NCBI GenBank assembly: GCA_949840955.1
Contig: CATKXV010000001.1
Coordinates: 62,001-126,000 of the forward strand
Direction: 5' to 3'
Length of the DNA stretch: 64,000 bases
Source: an uncultured Anaeroplasmataceae bacterium
GTDB taxonomy: Bacteria > Bacillota_I > Bacilli_A > Acholeplasmatales > Anaeroplasmataceae
Positions 28,701-35,777 of the stretch are shown here, piece after piece (the first letter of the stretch is position 1; each line of letters begins with the position of its first letter). The position numbers were made by a program, and so were the translations under genes. The notes below the pieces were generated by a model. That model was given only the letters and a program-made list of their open reading frames with translations. It made no database searches and was not told the origin of the DNA.

Positions 28701-29240
28701 GATGAATCCTCCGTTATAGAAGAAAGGGAGATAGATGCTGAAATTCCAGATGCTTTTATAGCTGAAGAAGACCCTCTTGATGAAGCTCAAGAGGTAGAAG
28801 AAGCTTATTTAGATAAAGAGCTTCCTTTAGATATTTCCTATGATGAAGCATCTATTGCTGAGGAAATAGTGGATACTTTAGTAGAAGATAATATCCCAAC
28901 TGAAATCGATGATGATAAGGATATCTTTGATGATGATTTGCTTTCAGAAGAAGACGATGATTCTTCCTTAGAATCAGAGGAGGAAATGGATGAGGCACCT
29001 AAGGATCTATTTGAATATGAGGAACAGCTTGAGGAGGATCCTTATGCCTATGAAGAAACTGAGGTAGAAAAGCCAAAGCCAGCTCCTAAAGAGGTCAAGA
29101 TTATAGAGGGAGAAAAATATATTGTTAAAGAAACAAAGTCATCATTATTTATCCGTGAAAAGGATATAAAAAAGATTGATGAGGGAGAAGATGATACCCC
29201 TGATCTTCCTTATAAAAAAATAGACTTTTATAATAAGTAA
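25737..29240 (+). CDS. parC: DNA topoisomerase IV subunit A (ParC) with a long acidic C-terminal tail
   Basis: DNA-cleaving subunit paired with ParE. It has 1167 residues where about 800-820 is usual. The winged-helix and quinolone-determining region shows HPHGDSSIYEALVRM, and the catalytic tyrosine is in AAMRYTEARM. The beta-pinwheel C-terminal domain ends near residue 825 (GDYLIEVRP). The remaining 340 residues are low-complexity and very acidic (runs such as SEEDDDSSLESEEEMDEAP), ending in a small mixed-charge segment (IIEGEKYIVKETKSSLFIREKD). The tail is in frame with the same codon style and is not a frameshift. It starts 10 bases after parE, behind GGAGGG. Confidence 0.93.
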   Translation: MAKDIKKKLDIFLAESFQETKLEDVVGDRFGRYSKYIIQERAIPDIRDGLKPVQRRILYAMNELKITANAPYKKSARITGEVMGKYHPHGDSSIYEALVRMSQSWKMGVPLIDMHGNNGSMDGDGPAAMRYTEARMSKNAEFLLKDIDKNTVPFIPNFDEEEIEPTVLPAKFPNLLVNGCMGISSGYATYIPTHNFNEVIHATIARLQNPEMTLDDLLEIMPGPDFPTGGIILGTEGIREAFLTGAGAVIVRSKYFLEDMGNGVKRVVVTEIPYDTVKAKTVEKIEQLRLDGKIPDVAEVRDESGRDGLRIAIDLKKNANVSAIMAYLFKNTDLQVSVNYNMVSICDRRPMRLGVLPILDAYINHYKQVVTNRTNYDLIKARKRLHIVEGLMKMISILDEVIRIIRASKNKADSKQNLMKQFGFTEEQAEAIVMMQLYRLSNQDITILTEENNELNENIGIYEKILSSEQELIKVIIKELSDVSRSVTVERRTQIDKEASTTIKYDESDLISKEQVMISLSRDGYMKRASIKAFNAAKTNGLKENDSVLFLGEVSTLDTLLIFTTLGNFIYLPVHKIAECKFRDVGTYINSVVAIAPKEKLIRCFVISKFETGETVLLCTAKGAMKQTLLSEFNVNRYTKPVRAMKLSGDDTLVSADLIDNPLEILVFTKNCEGLRFRASEISLYGCNAGGVKSINLKPKDSVVSAFYANKEDDFLLLTTRYTLKRMRISDIVLTRRARAGSTVIKPVKTNPIYLVDAAKMTPNQFKENVMVDVRYLNGNDSIEARSLKYNVSDTGRSIQVDALTKPEALWLPKPSKPDDVVSGDYLIEVRPTLFNMDDGAENEKPLVSSKKQDTILDELDRILANENMLPKEPQTLFDLPLEEPKEEDLPFSQNTPMKEEAPKNLWDVPDEVEDLPIPIKKEVTEEEINQFKNQFADFSSESEEPLVEEEDTTDNEDALEVSESENKDLFLDDEASKDSLLEDGPSLDESSVIEEREIDAEIPDAFIAEEDPLDEAQEVEEAYLDKELPLDISYDEASIAEEIVDTLVEDNIPTEIDDDKDIFDDDLLSEEDDDSSLESEEEMDEAPKDLFEYEEQLEEDPYAYEETEVEKPKPAPKEVKIIEGEKYIVKETKSSLFIREKDIKKIDEGEDDTPDLPYKKIDFYNK

Positions 29241-29245
29241 AAGAG

Positions 29246-29283
29246 AAAAGGCTGTTTTCATAGAAGAATTCAGCCTTTTTTTT
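29246..29283 (+). terminator. Rho-independent terminator after parC
   Basis: Stem AAAAGGCTG/CAGCCTTTT (29246-29254 with 29271-29279) followed by a run of T. Confidence 0.88.
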
Positions 29284-29292
29284 GCCAAACAA

Positions 29293-29306
29293 TAAAAACG
29301 CTTACA
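29293..29306 (+). promoter_or_regulatory. Possible cre (catabolite-responsive) site
   Basis: TAAAAACGCTTACA matches the cre consensus TGWNANCGNTNWCA at all but one position. It lies just upstream of the minus-35 at 29315. With such a degenerate consensus in AT-rich DNA a chance match is possible. Confidence 0.35.
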
Positions 29307-29314
29307 ATCATGTA

Positions 29315-29343
29315 TTGTCAAAAAATGGGAAATGTTGTATAAT
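29315..29343 (+). promoter_or_regulatory. Sigma-A promoter for the leader and LRR lipoprotein
   Basis: TTGTCA (29315-29320), 17 bases and a perfect TATAAT (29338-29343). The predicted transcript has a leader of about 155 bases before the lipoprotein start. Confidence 0.85.
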
Positions 29344-29367
29344 ATAGATACCTAAGGAAGGAAAATA

Positions 29368-29412
29368 ATGTATAACATAGAAAAAAATATAAACTATAAT
29401 TCAAAGTTTTAG
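29368..29412 (+). CDS. Possible 14-residue leader peptide
   Basis: A short frame of 14 codons (MYNIEKNINYNSKF, four asparagines) has an excellent ribosome-binding site, AAGGAAGG at 29354-29361, with a spacing of 6 bases. It lies directly after a consensus promoter and its last codons run into the left arm of the inverted repeat at 29391-29402. This is the layout of a translation-sensing attenuator. Whether the peptide is made is unknown. Confidence 0.4.
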   Translation: MYNIEKNINYNSKF

Positions 29413-29480
29413 ACTTAAAGGGAGACAAGATCATAAGCTAAAAGAAAGTGATACTTTTAAAGGAATTATAGTTTTTTTTA
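29391..29480 (+). promoter_or_regulatory. Attenuator-like inverted repeat in the leader of the LRR lipoprotein gene
   Basis: A perfect 12-bp inverted repeat (29391-29402 with 29463-29474) encloses 60 bases and runs straight into a T-tract (eight consecutive T). An inner 5-bp pairing AAAGT/ACTTT (29403-29407 with 29453-29457) extends it. It could be a weak terminator whose folding depends on ribosomes on the leader peptide, or the expression platform of an unrecognised riboswitch. The stem is AT-rich, so stability is modest. Confidence 0.45.
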
Positions 29481-29506
29481 TCTACACAAAATGGGAGGAA
29501 AATAAT

Positions 29507-30751
29507 ATGAAAAAATTAAGCTTAATCATTTTATCAGTAATAACCATATTAACATTAATATCCTGTAAGGAGAAGGAAAGTATAGATGATCCAAAGGAAT
29601 TTGAAACAGGAGATATAGTAGAATATAATGGAGTTATCTATGAATATATAAAGGACTATGCTGATATTCCAATGGCATATCAGGATAATTTAGAATATGT
29701 ATTTGAAGAGGAAGAAGACTACAAAGCCTTTTATCATACCTATTATCTTGATATGTCAGACTATAAAACCCAACCTAATCTTAGAGAAAGCATTAGAAAA
29801 CAAGGTTGGCTAGAATTCTTAAAAAATAATAGTATAAAGGAATCACCAACGAACCCCTTTGCGTTTTACATAGGGTACTATTTTTTCGATTTTTTTATAA
29901 ATAAGAGTCATACCAGAGTCTCTACAAATTCCTTTATAGTTAAGGGCTATACTGATGATTTACCAGAGAATGTAGTAATACCCGATAGTATATATGGACA
30001 TGAAGTGGACCAAATAGGATATAGAGCATTTGAAAATGCTCCAATGGTAACTTTAACGTGTGAAGGCCGTCCACGAAACTGGGAGGATATATTTTTAGTA
30101 CATCCATATGCAATAAGTAATTGTGAAAATTTAAGAGAAATAAAATTTGAAGCTAGTTTTGGTGCTATAATGTCTATGGGCATCTCAAATTGTGATAATT
30201 TAGAGAGAGTAGAAGGAATTACGCCAACTATGGATTGTAGCTTTTATAATTTACCCAAATTAAAAGAAGTAGAAGATATAAGGTTTTTGTTCTTTAGTTA
30301 TGATGTGTTTACAATGTGCTATGGGCTTGGTGGAATAAGGAAGTCATTCTTTTATAATTGTCCTAGAATTAAAACATTTACTGGAGCAAAGATAATCAAT
30401 TCTTCTTCTAGAATAAGTATTACAAATAATACAGTATATTATGAAAATGGATATCCATATTATTCCATACCAATTTATGTATTCAATGATTTTGTAGCTA
30501 TAATAAATGATGGATTTTTTACTCATGGCGAAGATAAAGGGTTTCATCTTTATACAATAATGTACAATCCTGAGACACTAGAGGCATATATTCCTCTTTT
30601 AAACGATGGATTAAATAAAAAAGGTACATTTTTGTTTTTTCATCGTTATCAAGATGCATCCTCAGTAATTGAAGATGAAACGGGAATCTATATTAATGCA
30701 ATATATGAAGATGAATCTTATAACAACAAATTATTATTTCAAAAGAAATAA
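29507..30751 (+). CDS. Lipoprotein with BspA-type leucine-rich repeats
   Basis: A 414-residue surface lipoprotein. The signal peptide (LSLIILSVITILTLISC) ends in a lipobox cysteine near residue 20. An acidic segment follows, and then degenerate LRR_5 (BspA-type) repeats at about residues 155-290, visible as VIPDSIYGHEVDQIGYRAFENAP, AISNCENLREIKF, ISNCDNLERV and FYNCPRIKTF. Such repeats usually mediate surface binding. It stands alone between two terminators, with its own promoter and an unusual leader. The ligand is unknown. Confidence 0.8.
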   Translation: MKKLSLIILSVITILTLISCKEKESIDDPKEFETGDIVEYNGVIYEYIKDYADIPMAYQDNLEYVFEEEEDYKAFYHTYYLDMSDYKTQPNLRESIRKQGWLEFLKNNSIKESPTNPFAFYIGYYFFDFFINKSHTRVSTNSFIVKGYTDDLPENVVIPDSIYGHEVDQIGYRAFENAPMVTLTCEGRPRNWEDIFLVHPYAISNCENLREIKFEASFGAIMSMGISNCDNLERVEGITPTMDCSFYNLPKLKEVEDIRFLFFSYDVFTMCYGLGGIRKSFFYNCPRIKTFTGAKIINSSSRISITNNTVYYENGYPYYSIPIYVFNDFVAIINDGFFTHGEDKGFHLYTIMYNPETLEAYIPLLNDGLNKKGTFLFFHRYQDASSVIEDETGIYINAIYEDESYNNKLLFQKK

Positions 30752-30775
30752 AGAGTAAAACTTTTGTTTAAAAAG

Positions 30776-30809
30776 AATGGTTATGTTTTTGGCATAATCA
30801 TTTTTTTTT
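30776..30809 (+). terminator. Rho-independent terminator after the LRR lipoprotein gene
   Basis: A 10-bp stem with one G-U pair (30776-30785 with 30793-30802) followed by a nine-base T-run. Confidence 0.85.
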
Positions 30810-30819
30810 ATATTTTTCT

Positions 30820-30868
30820 TTGAATTAAAATATACATATGATATAATAAAATAAAGTAAGCGTTTACA
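30820..30868 (+). promoter_or_regulatory. Promoter and overlapping cre-like site before the EF-G paralogue
   Basis: TTGAAT (30820-30825), 16 bases and TATAAT (30842-30847). AGTAAGCGTTTACA at 30855-30868 matches the CcpA cre consensus TGWNANCGNTNWCA at all but the first base. Placed at the transcription start, it would be expected to repress. Confidence 0.5.
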
Positions 30869-30890
30869 AAGAAGGAAGGGATTTGTCAAT

Positions 30891-32930
30891 ATGAATAAAA
30901 CAATACGTAACGTAGTCGTGCTTGGTCATCAGGGAAGTGGTAAGACAACCTTAGTAGAATCATTATATTCTATTGTTACCAATAAGCCAAAAGGAAGTGT
31001 AGAAAGAAAAAATACAGTTAGTGATTATTTAGTAGAAGAACAAACAAGATTAGGCTCTGTTAGACTTTCAGTTATACCTTTGGAAACAGAGGATAGCATA
31101 ATCAATTTAATAGACATTCCGGGGAATGACGATTTTATTGGAGAAGCAATCTCAGCAGTGAATGTTGTTAAGGGTGCTATTTTGGTTATTGATGCAGCTA
31201 GTGGAGTTGAAGTAGAAACAATAAAGCATTGGAATTTATTGAGGAAGAAAAATATTCCAACTTTGGTATTTGTGAATAAAATGGACAAAGAGAATGTTGT
31301 TTTTGAAAATGTTTTAACTGAAATAAGAGAAAAACTTGGGAAAAACGCAATTCCTTTTTGTTATCCTATGGGGCATAATGATAATTTTGATGGTTTTGTT
31401 AATGTAGTAACCTTAAAGGCTAGGAAATACAATGGTAAGGATTGTGAGGATGCTGAAATTTACGATGATAAGAAAATCAAGGTTTTTGAGCTTCACAATA
31501 TGATGGTAGAGGCGGTTGCTCAAACCTCTGAGGAGCTATTGGATAAATTCTTTATGGGTGAGGCATTAACCCATGATGAGATTCAAGTGGGTCTTAGAAG
31601 CGGTGTACTTGATGGAGAATTAATTCCTGTTTTAGTAGGATGTGCAACGAAGAATATTGGACTTCATACCACCTTAAAAATGTTAAAGGATTATTTGCCA
31701 AATCCTTCAGATTTAAATCCTATTGTTGGATTGGATCTTAATCAAAGGGAGGTTTTAAGAAAAACCTTAGATGAGGAGCCTTTTTCAGCTTTTGTTTTTA
31801 AAACCTATGTTGATTCATATTCAGGAACTACAAGTATATTTAAAATTAATTCAGGCTCCTTAACTGTTGGAGATGAAATTATGATTGCCAACACGAAAAA
31901 AACTTTCGTGGTTGGGCAATTATTTAAAATCTGCGGTAATAAGCAAATGGCTGTAAAATCACTTTCCTCTGGGGATATTGGTGTATTAAATAAAATAGAA
32001 GGGCTTGAGACCTCTATGACATTATGTACGCCAAAGAGCTTCATTCTCTATCCATTGATTGATTTTCCAGGAGCAGTTTATTATAAGGCCTTAGAAGCAA
32101 AGAGTAAGGCAGATGTGGATAAGCTAGGTAGTGTACTTGCTAAAATGATGCTAGAGGATAGATCTATAGAAATTAAGAGAAACATTGAAACAAATCAGCT
32201 TCTGTTAGGAACTCTAGGTGTTGGACACTTAACCTACATATTAGAGCGTATGAGGAATTCCTATAAGCTAGATGTTGCGATTCAGGATTATCAGGTTGTA
32301 TATCGTGAAACAATAAAGGCCTCTGCTCATGGAACAGGTAGATATATTAAGCAAAGTGGTGGCTCAGGCTTTTATGGAGTAGTAGAAATGGATTTCTCCC
32401 CAGCACCAGAAAATGTATTTACAGAAGAGGTGTTTGGTGGGACTGTGCCTAAGAATTATTTCCCTGCGGTAGAAAAGGGATTTATTGAGGCTTGTGAAAA
32501 GGGCTTGTTGGCAGGATTCCCTGTAATAGGTATGAAGGCCTGTCTTAAGGATGGAAAATATCACGCTGTAGATTCAAATGAATTATCCTTTAAAATGGCA
32601 TCAATTTTAGCCTTTAAAGATGCTTATATGAAATGTAAGCCATGTGTTTTAGAACCTATATTAGAGGTTATTGTAACGGTGCATAGTCAAGATGTTGGTA
32701 CAATTTTATCAGATTTGAATTCTAGGAGAGGTCGAATAACGGGAATGGATATTAACTCTGTTAAGGACCAAAAGATTACGGCATTAGTTCCAGAGCGTGA
32801 AATCTTAGAATATGTAAATGATTTGAAATCTATGACGCAGGGCAGTGGATATTTCCATCAGCAATTCCATGGTTATGAAGAAGCACCAGCTCATATTCAG
32901 GACAAAATATTAAAAGAAGTAGCACATTAA
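30891..32930 (+). CDS. Elongation factor G paralogue (EF-G-II/FusA2-like GTPase)
   Basis: A 679-residue translational GTPase with all EF-G domains. The P-loop is GHQGSGKTT, G4 is VNKMDKE, domain IV contains GSGFYGVVEMDFSP, and the C-terminal domain V has VTVHSQDVGTILSDLNSRRGRITGM. The G3 motif reads DIPGNDDF: the catalytic histidine of canonical DTPGH is asparagine. This marks it as a paralogue rather than the housekeeping fusA, and GTP hydrolysis may be slow. It is not next to rpsL/rpsG or tuf. It has its own promoter and terminator. Role unknown. Confidence 0.85.
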   Translation: MNKTIRNVVVLGHQGSGKTTLVESLYSIVTNKPKGSVERKNTVSDYLVEEQTRLGSVRLSVIPLETEDSIINLIDIPGNDDFIGEAISAVNVVKGAILVIDAASGVEVETIKHWNLLRKKNIPTLVFVNKMDKENVVFENVLTEIREKLGKNAIPFCYPMGHNDNFDGFVNVVTLKARKYNGKDCEDAEIYDDKKIKVFELHNMMVEAVAQTSEELLDKFFMGEALTHDEIQVGLRSGVLDGELIPVLVGCATKNIGLHTTLKMLKDYLPNPSDLNPIVGLDLNQREVLRKTLDEEPFSAFVFKTYVDSYSGTTSIFKINSGSLTVGDEIMIANTKKTFVVGQLFKICGNKQMAVKSLSSGDIGVLNKIEGLETSMTLCTPKSFILYPLIDFPGAVYYKALEAKSKADVDKLGSVLAKMMLEDRSIEIKRNIETNQLLLGTLGVGHLTYILERMRNSYKLDVAIQDYQVVYRETIKASAHGTGRYIKQSGGSGFYGVVEMDFSPAPENVFTEEVFGGTVPKNYFPAVEKGFIEACEKGLLAGFPVIGMKACLKDGKYHAVDSNELSFKMASILAFKDAYMKCKPCVLEPILEVIVTVHSQDVGTILSDLNSRRGRITGMDINSVKDQKITALVPEREILEYVNDLKSMTQGSGYFHQQFHGYEEAPAHIQDKILKEVAH

Positions 32931-32935
32931 ATATT

Positions 32936-32970
32936 TCCCTCTATGTTCTTCATAGAGGGATTTTATTTTT
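32936..32970 (+). terminator. Rho-independent terminator after the EF-G paralogue
   Basis: Perfect 10-bp stem TCCCTCTATG/CATAGAGGGA (32936-32945 with 32951-32960), 5-base loop, T-rich tail. Confidence 0.92.
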
Positions 32971-33007
32971 GAAAAATTGCCAAACTAATATATAGGAGGC
33001 TTTATTC

Positions 33008-33985
33008 ATGTGTACTTCAATCAATTATAAAACGAAACATATGTATTTTGGAAGAACCCTAGATTATGATATATCTTATCATGAACAGATTTGTATTGTA
33101 CCTAGAAAATATCCCTTTCATTTTCGGCATAGAGATACGATAGAAACCCATTATGCTATTATAGGAATGGCCTGTGTGATGGACGGCTATCCATTGTTTA
33201 TGGATGGTTGTAATGAAAAGGGGCTAGCGATTGCTGGTTTGAATTTTGTTGGGAATGCTTATTATTCCAAAGTAACTAAGGAAAAGGAAAATATATGTCA
33301 ATTTGAATTGATTCCGTATATTTTATCATTTTGTAAAAATGTAGCTGAGGTTAAAGCAAGAGTAAGGAAAATTGCAATCGTTGATACTCCCTATTCCAAA
33401 AGGCTTCCTGTTGCTTCCTTGCATTATCTCATTTCAGATGGCAAGGATGCTATTACTGTCGAACCAACAAAGGAAGGTATTATGATTTATGATAATCCTA
33501 TTGGAGTTTTGACGAACAATCCACCCTTCCCATTTCAAATGAGTAATTTAAACAATTATATGGGCTTATCAAATCAAAATCCAAAAAATACTTTTTTAAG
33601 TCAAATTGAATTGCATTCAATAAGTAGGGGAATGGGAGCATTAGGACTTCCAGGAGATTTATCTTCTCCATCTCGCTTTGTTAGAGCAAGCTTTGTTAAA
33701 TGGAATTCAATAGCAAAGGATGATGAGCATTCAAGTGTGAATCAATTTTTCCATATTTTAAATTCTGTAGAACAGCAAAGAGGCTGTTGTATGGTAGAAG
33801 ACCAATTTGAAATTACAATATATACCTCCTGTATGAATTTAAATAAAGGAATTTATTATTATACTACATATGGCAATCATCAAATAACGGCAATATCTTT
33901 ATTTGAAGAGAATTTAGATACAGACAAGCTGATACTTTATAAATTAATCAAAGAAGAGCAAATACAACAGTATAATTTTAAATAA
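33008..33985 (+). CDS. Choloylglycine hydrolase family protein (bile salt hydrolase or penicillin V acylase type)
   Basis: An Ntn hydrolase of 325 residues, the usual length. The sequence starts MCTSINY, so removal of Met exposes the catalytic Cys. Conserved features follow: FGRTLDYD, MDGCNEKGLAIAGLNF, the VLTNNPPF active-site asparagine region and SRFVRASF arginine region. No signal peptide, so it acts in the cytoplasm. Deconjugation of bile salts would suit a gut organism, but bile salt and penicillin V specificity cannot be separated by eye, and quorum-signal acylases share the fold. It is a single gene between terminators with an AGGAGG site. Confidence 0.88.
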   Translation: MCTSINYKTKHMYFGRTLDYDISYHEQICIVPRKYPFHFRHRDTIETHYAIIGMACVMDGYPLFMDGCNEKGLAIAGLNFVGNAYYSKVTKEKENICQFELIPYILSFCKNVAEVKARVRKIAIVDTPYSKRLPVASLHYLISDGKDAITVEPTKEGIMIYDNPIGVLTNNPPFPFQMSNLNNYMGLSNQNPKNTFLSQIELHSISRGMGALGLPGDLSSPSRFVRASFVKWNSIAKDDEHSSVNQFFHILNSVEQQRGCCMVEDQFEITIYTSCMNLNKGIYYYTTYGNHQITAISLFEENLDTDKLILYKLIKEEQIQQYNFK

Positions 33986-33997
33986 CAGATAGGTTTA

Positions 33998-34024
33998 AGC
34001 CATAGATTTTTCTATGGTTTTTTT
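33998..34024 (+). terminator. Rho-independent terminator
   Basis: Stem CCATAGA/TCTATGG (34000-34006 with 34011-34017), 4-base loop and a run of seven T. Confidence 0.88.
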
Positions 34025-34045
34025 GTTGAAAAAAGAAAAAAGGAG

Positions 34046-34075
34046 TTGAAAAAAGAGGAATGCTAGTTGTATAAT
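34046..34075 (+). promoter_or_regulatory. Sigma-A promoter for the paired ABC exporter genes
   Basis: TTGAAA (34046-34051), 18 bases and TATAAT (34070-34075); the ABC start codon is 46 bases later. Confidence 0.8.
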
Positions 34076-34121
34076 ACCTTTGTATATATGTTTATATTTG
34101 AAATTTAGGGAGGTTTTTTTT

Positions 34122-35777
34122 ATGTTTGTATTATCTAATGTAATTCAAAAATATAAGAAGAAAGAATTTTTAAATATAAAGAATTATAGTTTTCCTAAAA
34201 AAGGATTAGTACTTATTAAAGGCCCAAATGGTTGTGGAAAATCCACACTTCTAAAAACCATGCTAGGTTTAATTCCTTATGAGGGAAATATTACCTTTCA
34301 AAATAGGAATTTAAGAGATTGTCGTGAAGATATTTTTAAGAAGGTCTGTTACGTTCCTCAATTTAATACATTATTTGATGATTTAACCCTAGAAGAAAAT
34401 TTGAATCTAAATAATCTTTTTTTAAATCAGCAAATGGATAATTATCCATCTACTAAAAAAATAAAGAAGCTATCTGGGGGCCAGCAAAAGCAAGCCAATT
34501 TAGATAGATGTAGGTCTTTTTTCTTTGATTGCTATATTTTAGATGAACCAACAACTTCTTTAGATAAGTTAAAAAAGCAAGAGCTATTAAGCTTTTTAAA
34601 TAAAGAAAAAGAAAGCAAATTAATTATTTGTGTATCGCATGATGAAGCAATAGAGGAAATTGCGAATGATGTTTTACTCATGGATAGAAGCCTATCATTA
34701 TCTAGTATGCATGAGTTGGATTATGATTTAGCAGAAATTAAAAAAGAATCTATCAAGATTCCCTTAAAATATTATTTTAAAATTTTTAATGAGGATAGGC
34801 TTTTAACAACTTTTAAGTTTTGTTCTACTTTTTTGTTATTGATTTTGTTTTTTATTGCGTTTCATATATTTACTTTAAATAGAAATGATGTAGATCGAAG
34901 TTATTTAAAAAATATTTTAAATTATTCCTTTGTGACAAATGAAACCGCAGAAAATGTTTATGAGGGATATATTCAAGAAGATTCCTTCTTTGATATGGCT
35001 GGTTTTTCTATTACAAGTAATATAACATTAAAAAAGAAGGAAGACTTGATTCCTATCCAGGTACAATCCATATATTTTTCTAAAACAATAACAGAAGCAA
35101 TTGTAAGTGATTTTGTGATTAATTCCTCTGATTATAGCATCGTTTTAAAAAAATCTACAGCAGAAGAAATCATATCAATCAAGGCTATAGAAAAAACAAA
35201 TAAGGATTTATTTAAGGATAATGCAACGGATCAATTTTATTATTGTTCTTATATCATATTGCCTTTTTCCTGCTTAGAAAAATATTTTAGCTTTAATGCA
35301 AATAATTTATCTTATGTTATATCAAAAGAAGATGTGTTGCCTAATGGCTATAAATATACCAATGTACCATCTGATTACTGGGATTTAAATGAGAGCTATT
35401 TTTTTCCACGTATCATAGTAATAGCTATGTTAGTATTGGTTTATGCTATATTTGTTTATTCCGAATTTGCATCTATTTCAGAAAGAAAAAACAAAATAAT
35501 ATTGGAACAAAAATTAAGAATTTTTGGTGCAGATGAGAAATCCATTCATAAAGCATTATATGTAAAGGAACTTTTAATTTTAGGCTGCTCTTTGATTTTA
35601 AGTATAATAGGTGGGATATTGATTATGTATTTTTGGATTAGTCATTATACATCACCAGAATTAAAGCAGATAGATATACTTTCTACACCAATACGATATG
35701 AATTCATTCCAGTGTTATTCTTCATTACTGCACTTTTGTTTTGTATTCATTATTTGTTTATTAGGAGGAAATCATGA
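34122..35777 (+). CDS. ABC exporter with N-terminal ATPase and MacB-like membrane domain (first of a pair)
   Basis: A 551-residue fusion. The ATPase has Walker A GPNGCGKST at residues 34-42, signature LSGGQ at 117-121, Walker B YILDEP ending near 143 and the H-loop histidine at 173. One membrane helix (about 231-251) is followed by an outside domain of about 170 residues and three more helices at the C-terminus. That order (ATPase, TM1, large ectodomain, TM2-4) is the MacB/FtsX mechanotransmission layout. ATG 34122 is chosen from AGGGAGG at 34107-34113. It overlaps the next gene by 4 bases; the two probably form a heterodimer. Substrate unknown. Confidence 0.85.
   Translation: MFVLSNVIQKYKKKEFLNIKNYSFPKKGLVLIKGPNGCGKSTLLKTMLGLIPYEGNITFQNRNLRDCREDIFKKVCYVPQFNTLFDDLTLEENLNLNNLFLNQQMDNYPSTKKIKKLSGGQQKQANLDRCRSFFFDCYILDEPTTSLDKLKKQELLSFLNKEKESKLIICVSHDEAIEEIANDVLLMDRSLSLSSMHELDYDLAEIKKESIKIPLKYYFKIFNEDRLLTTFKFCSTFLLLILFFIAFHIFTLNRNDVDRSYLKNILNYSFVTNETAENVYEGYIQEDSFFDMAGFSITSNITLKKKEDLIPIQVQSIYFSKTITEAIVSDFVINSSDYSIVLKKSTAEEIISIKAIEKTNKDLFKDNATDQFYYCSYIILPFSCLEKYFSFNANNLSYVISKEDVLPNGYKYTNVPSDYWDLNESYFFPRIIVIAMLVLVYAIFVYSEFASISERKNKIILEQKLRIFGADEKSIHKALYVKELLILGCSLILSIIGGILIMYFWISHYTSPELKQIDILSTPIRYEFIPVLFFITALLFCIHYLFIRRKS

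Noticed and set aside
23822-29240. parE-parC as gyrB-gyrA
   Set aside because: The A subunit has the ParC-style GNNGSMDGDGPAAMRYTEARM region, and there is no recF/dnaN neighbourhood. A phylogeny would settle it, but ParE/ParC fits better.
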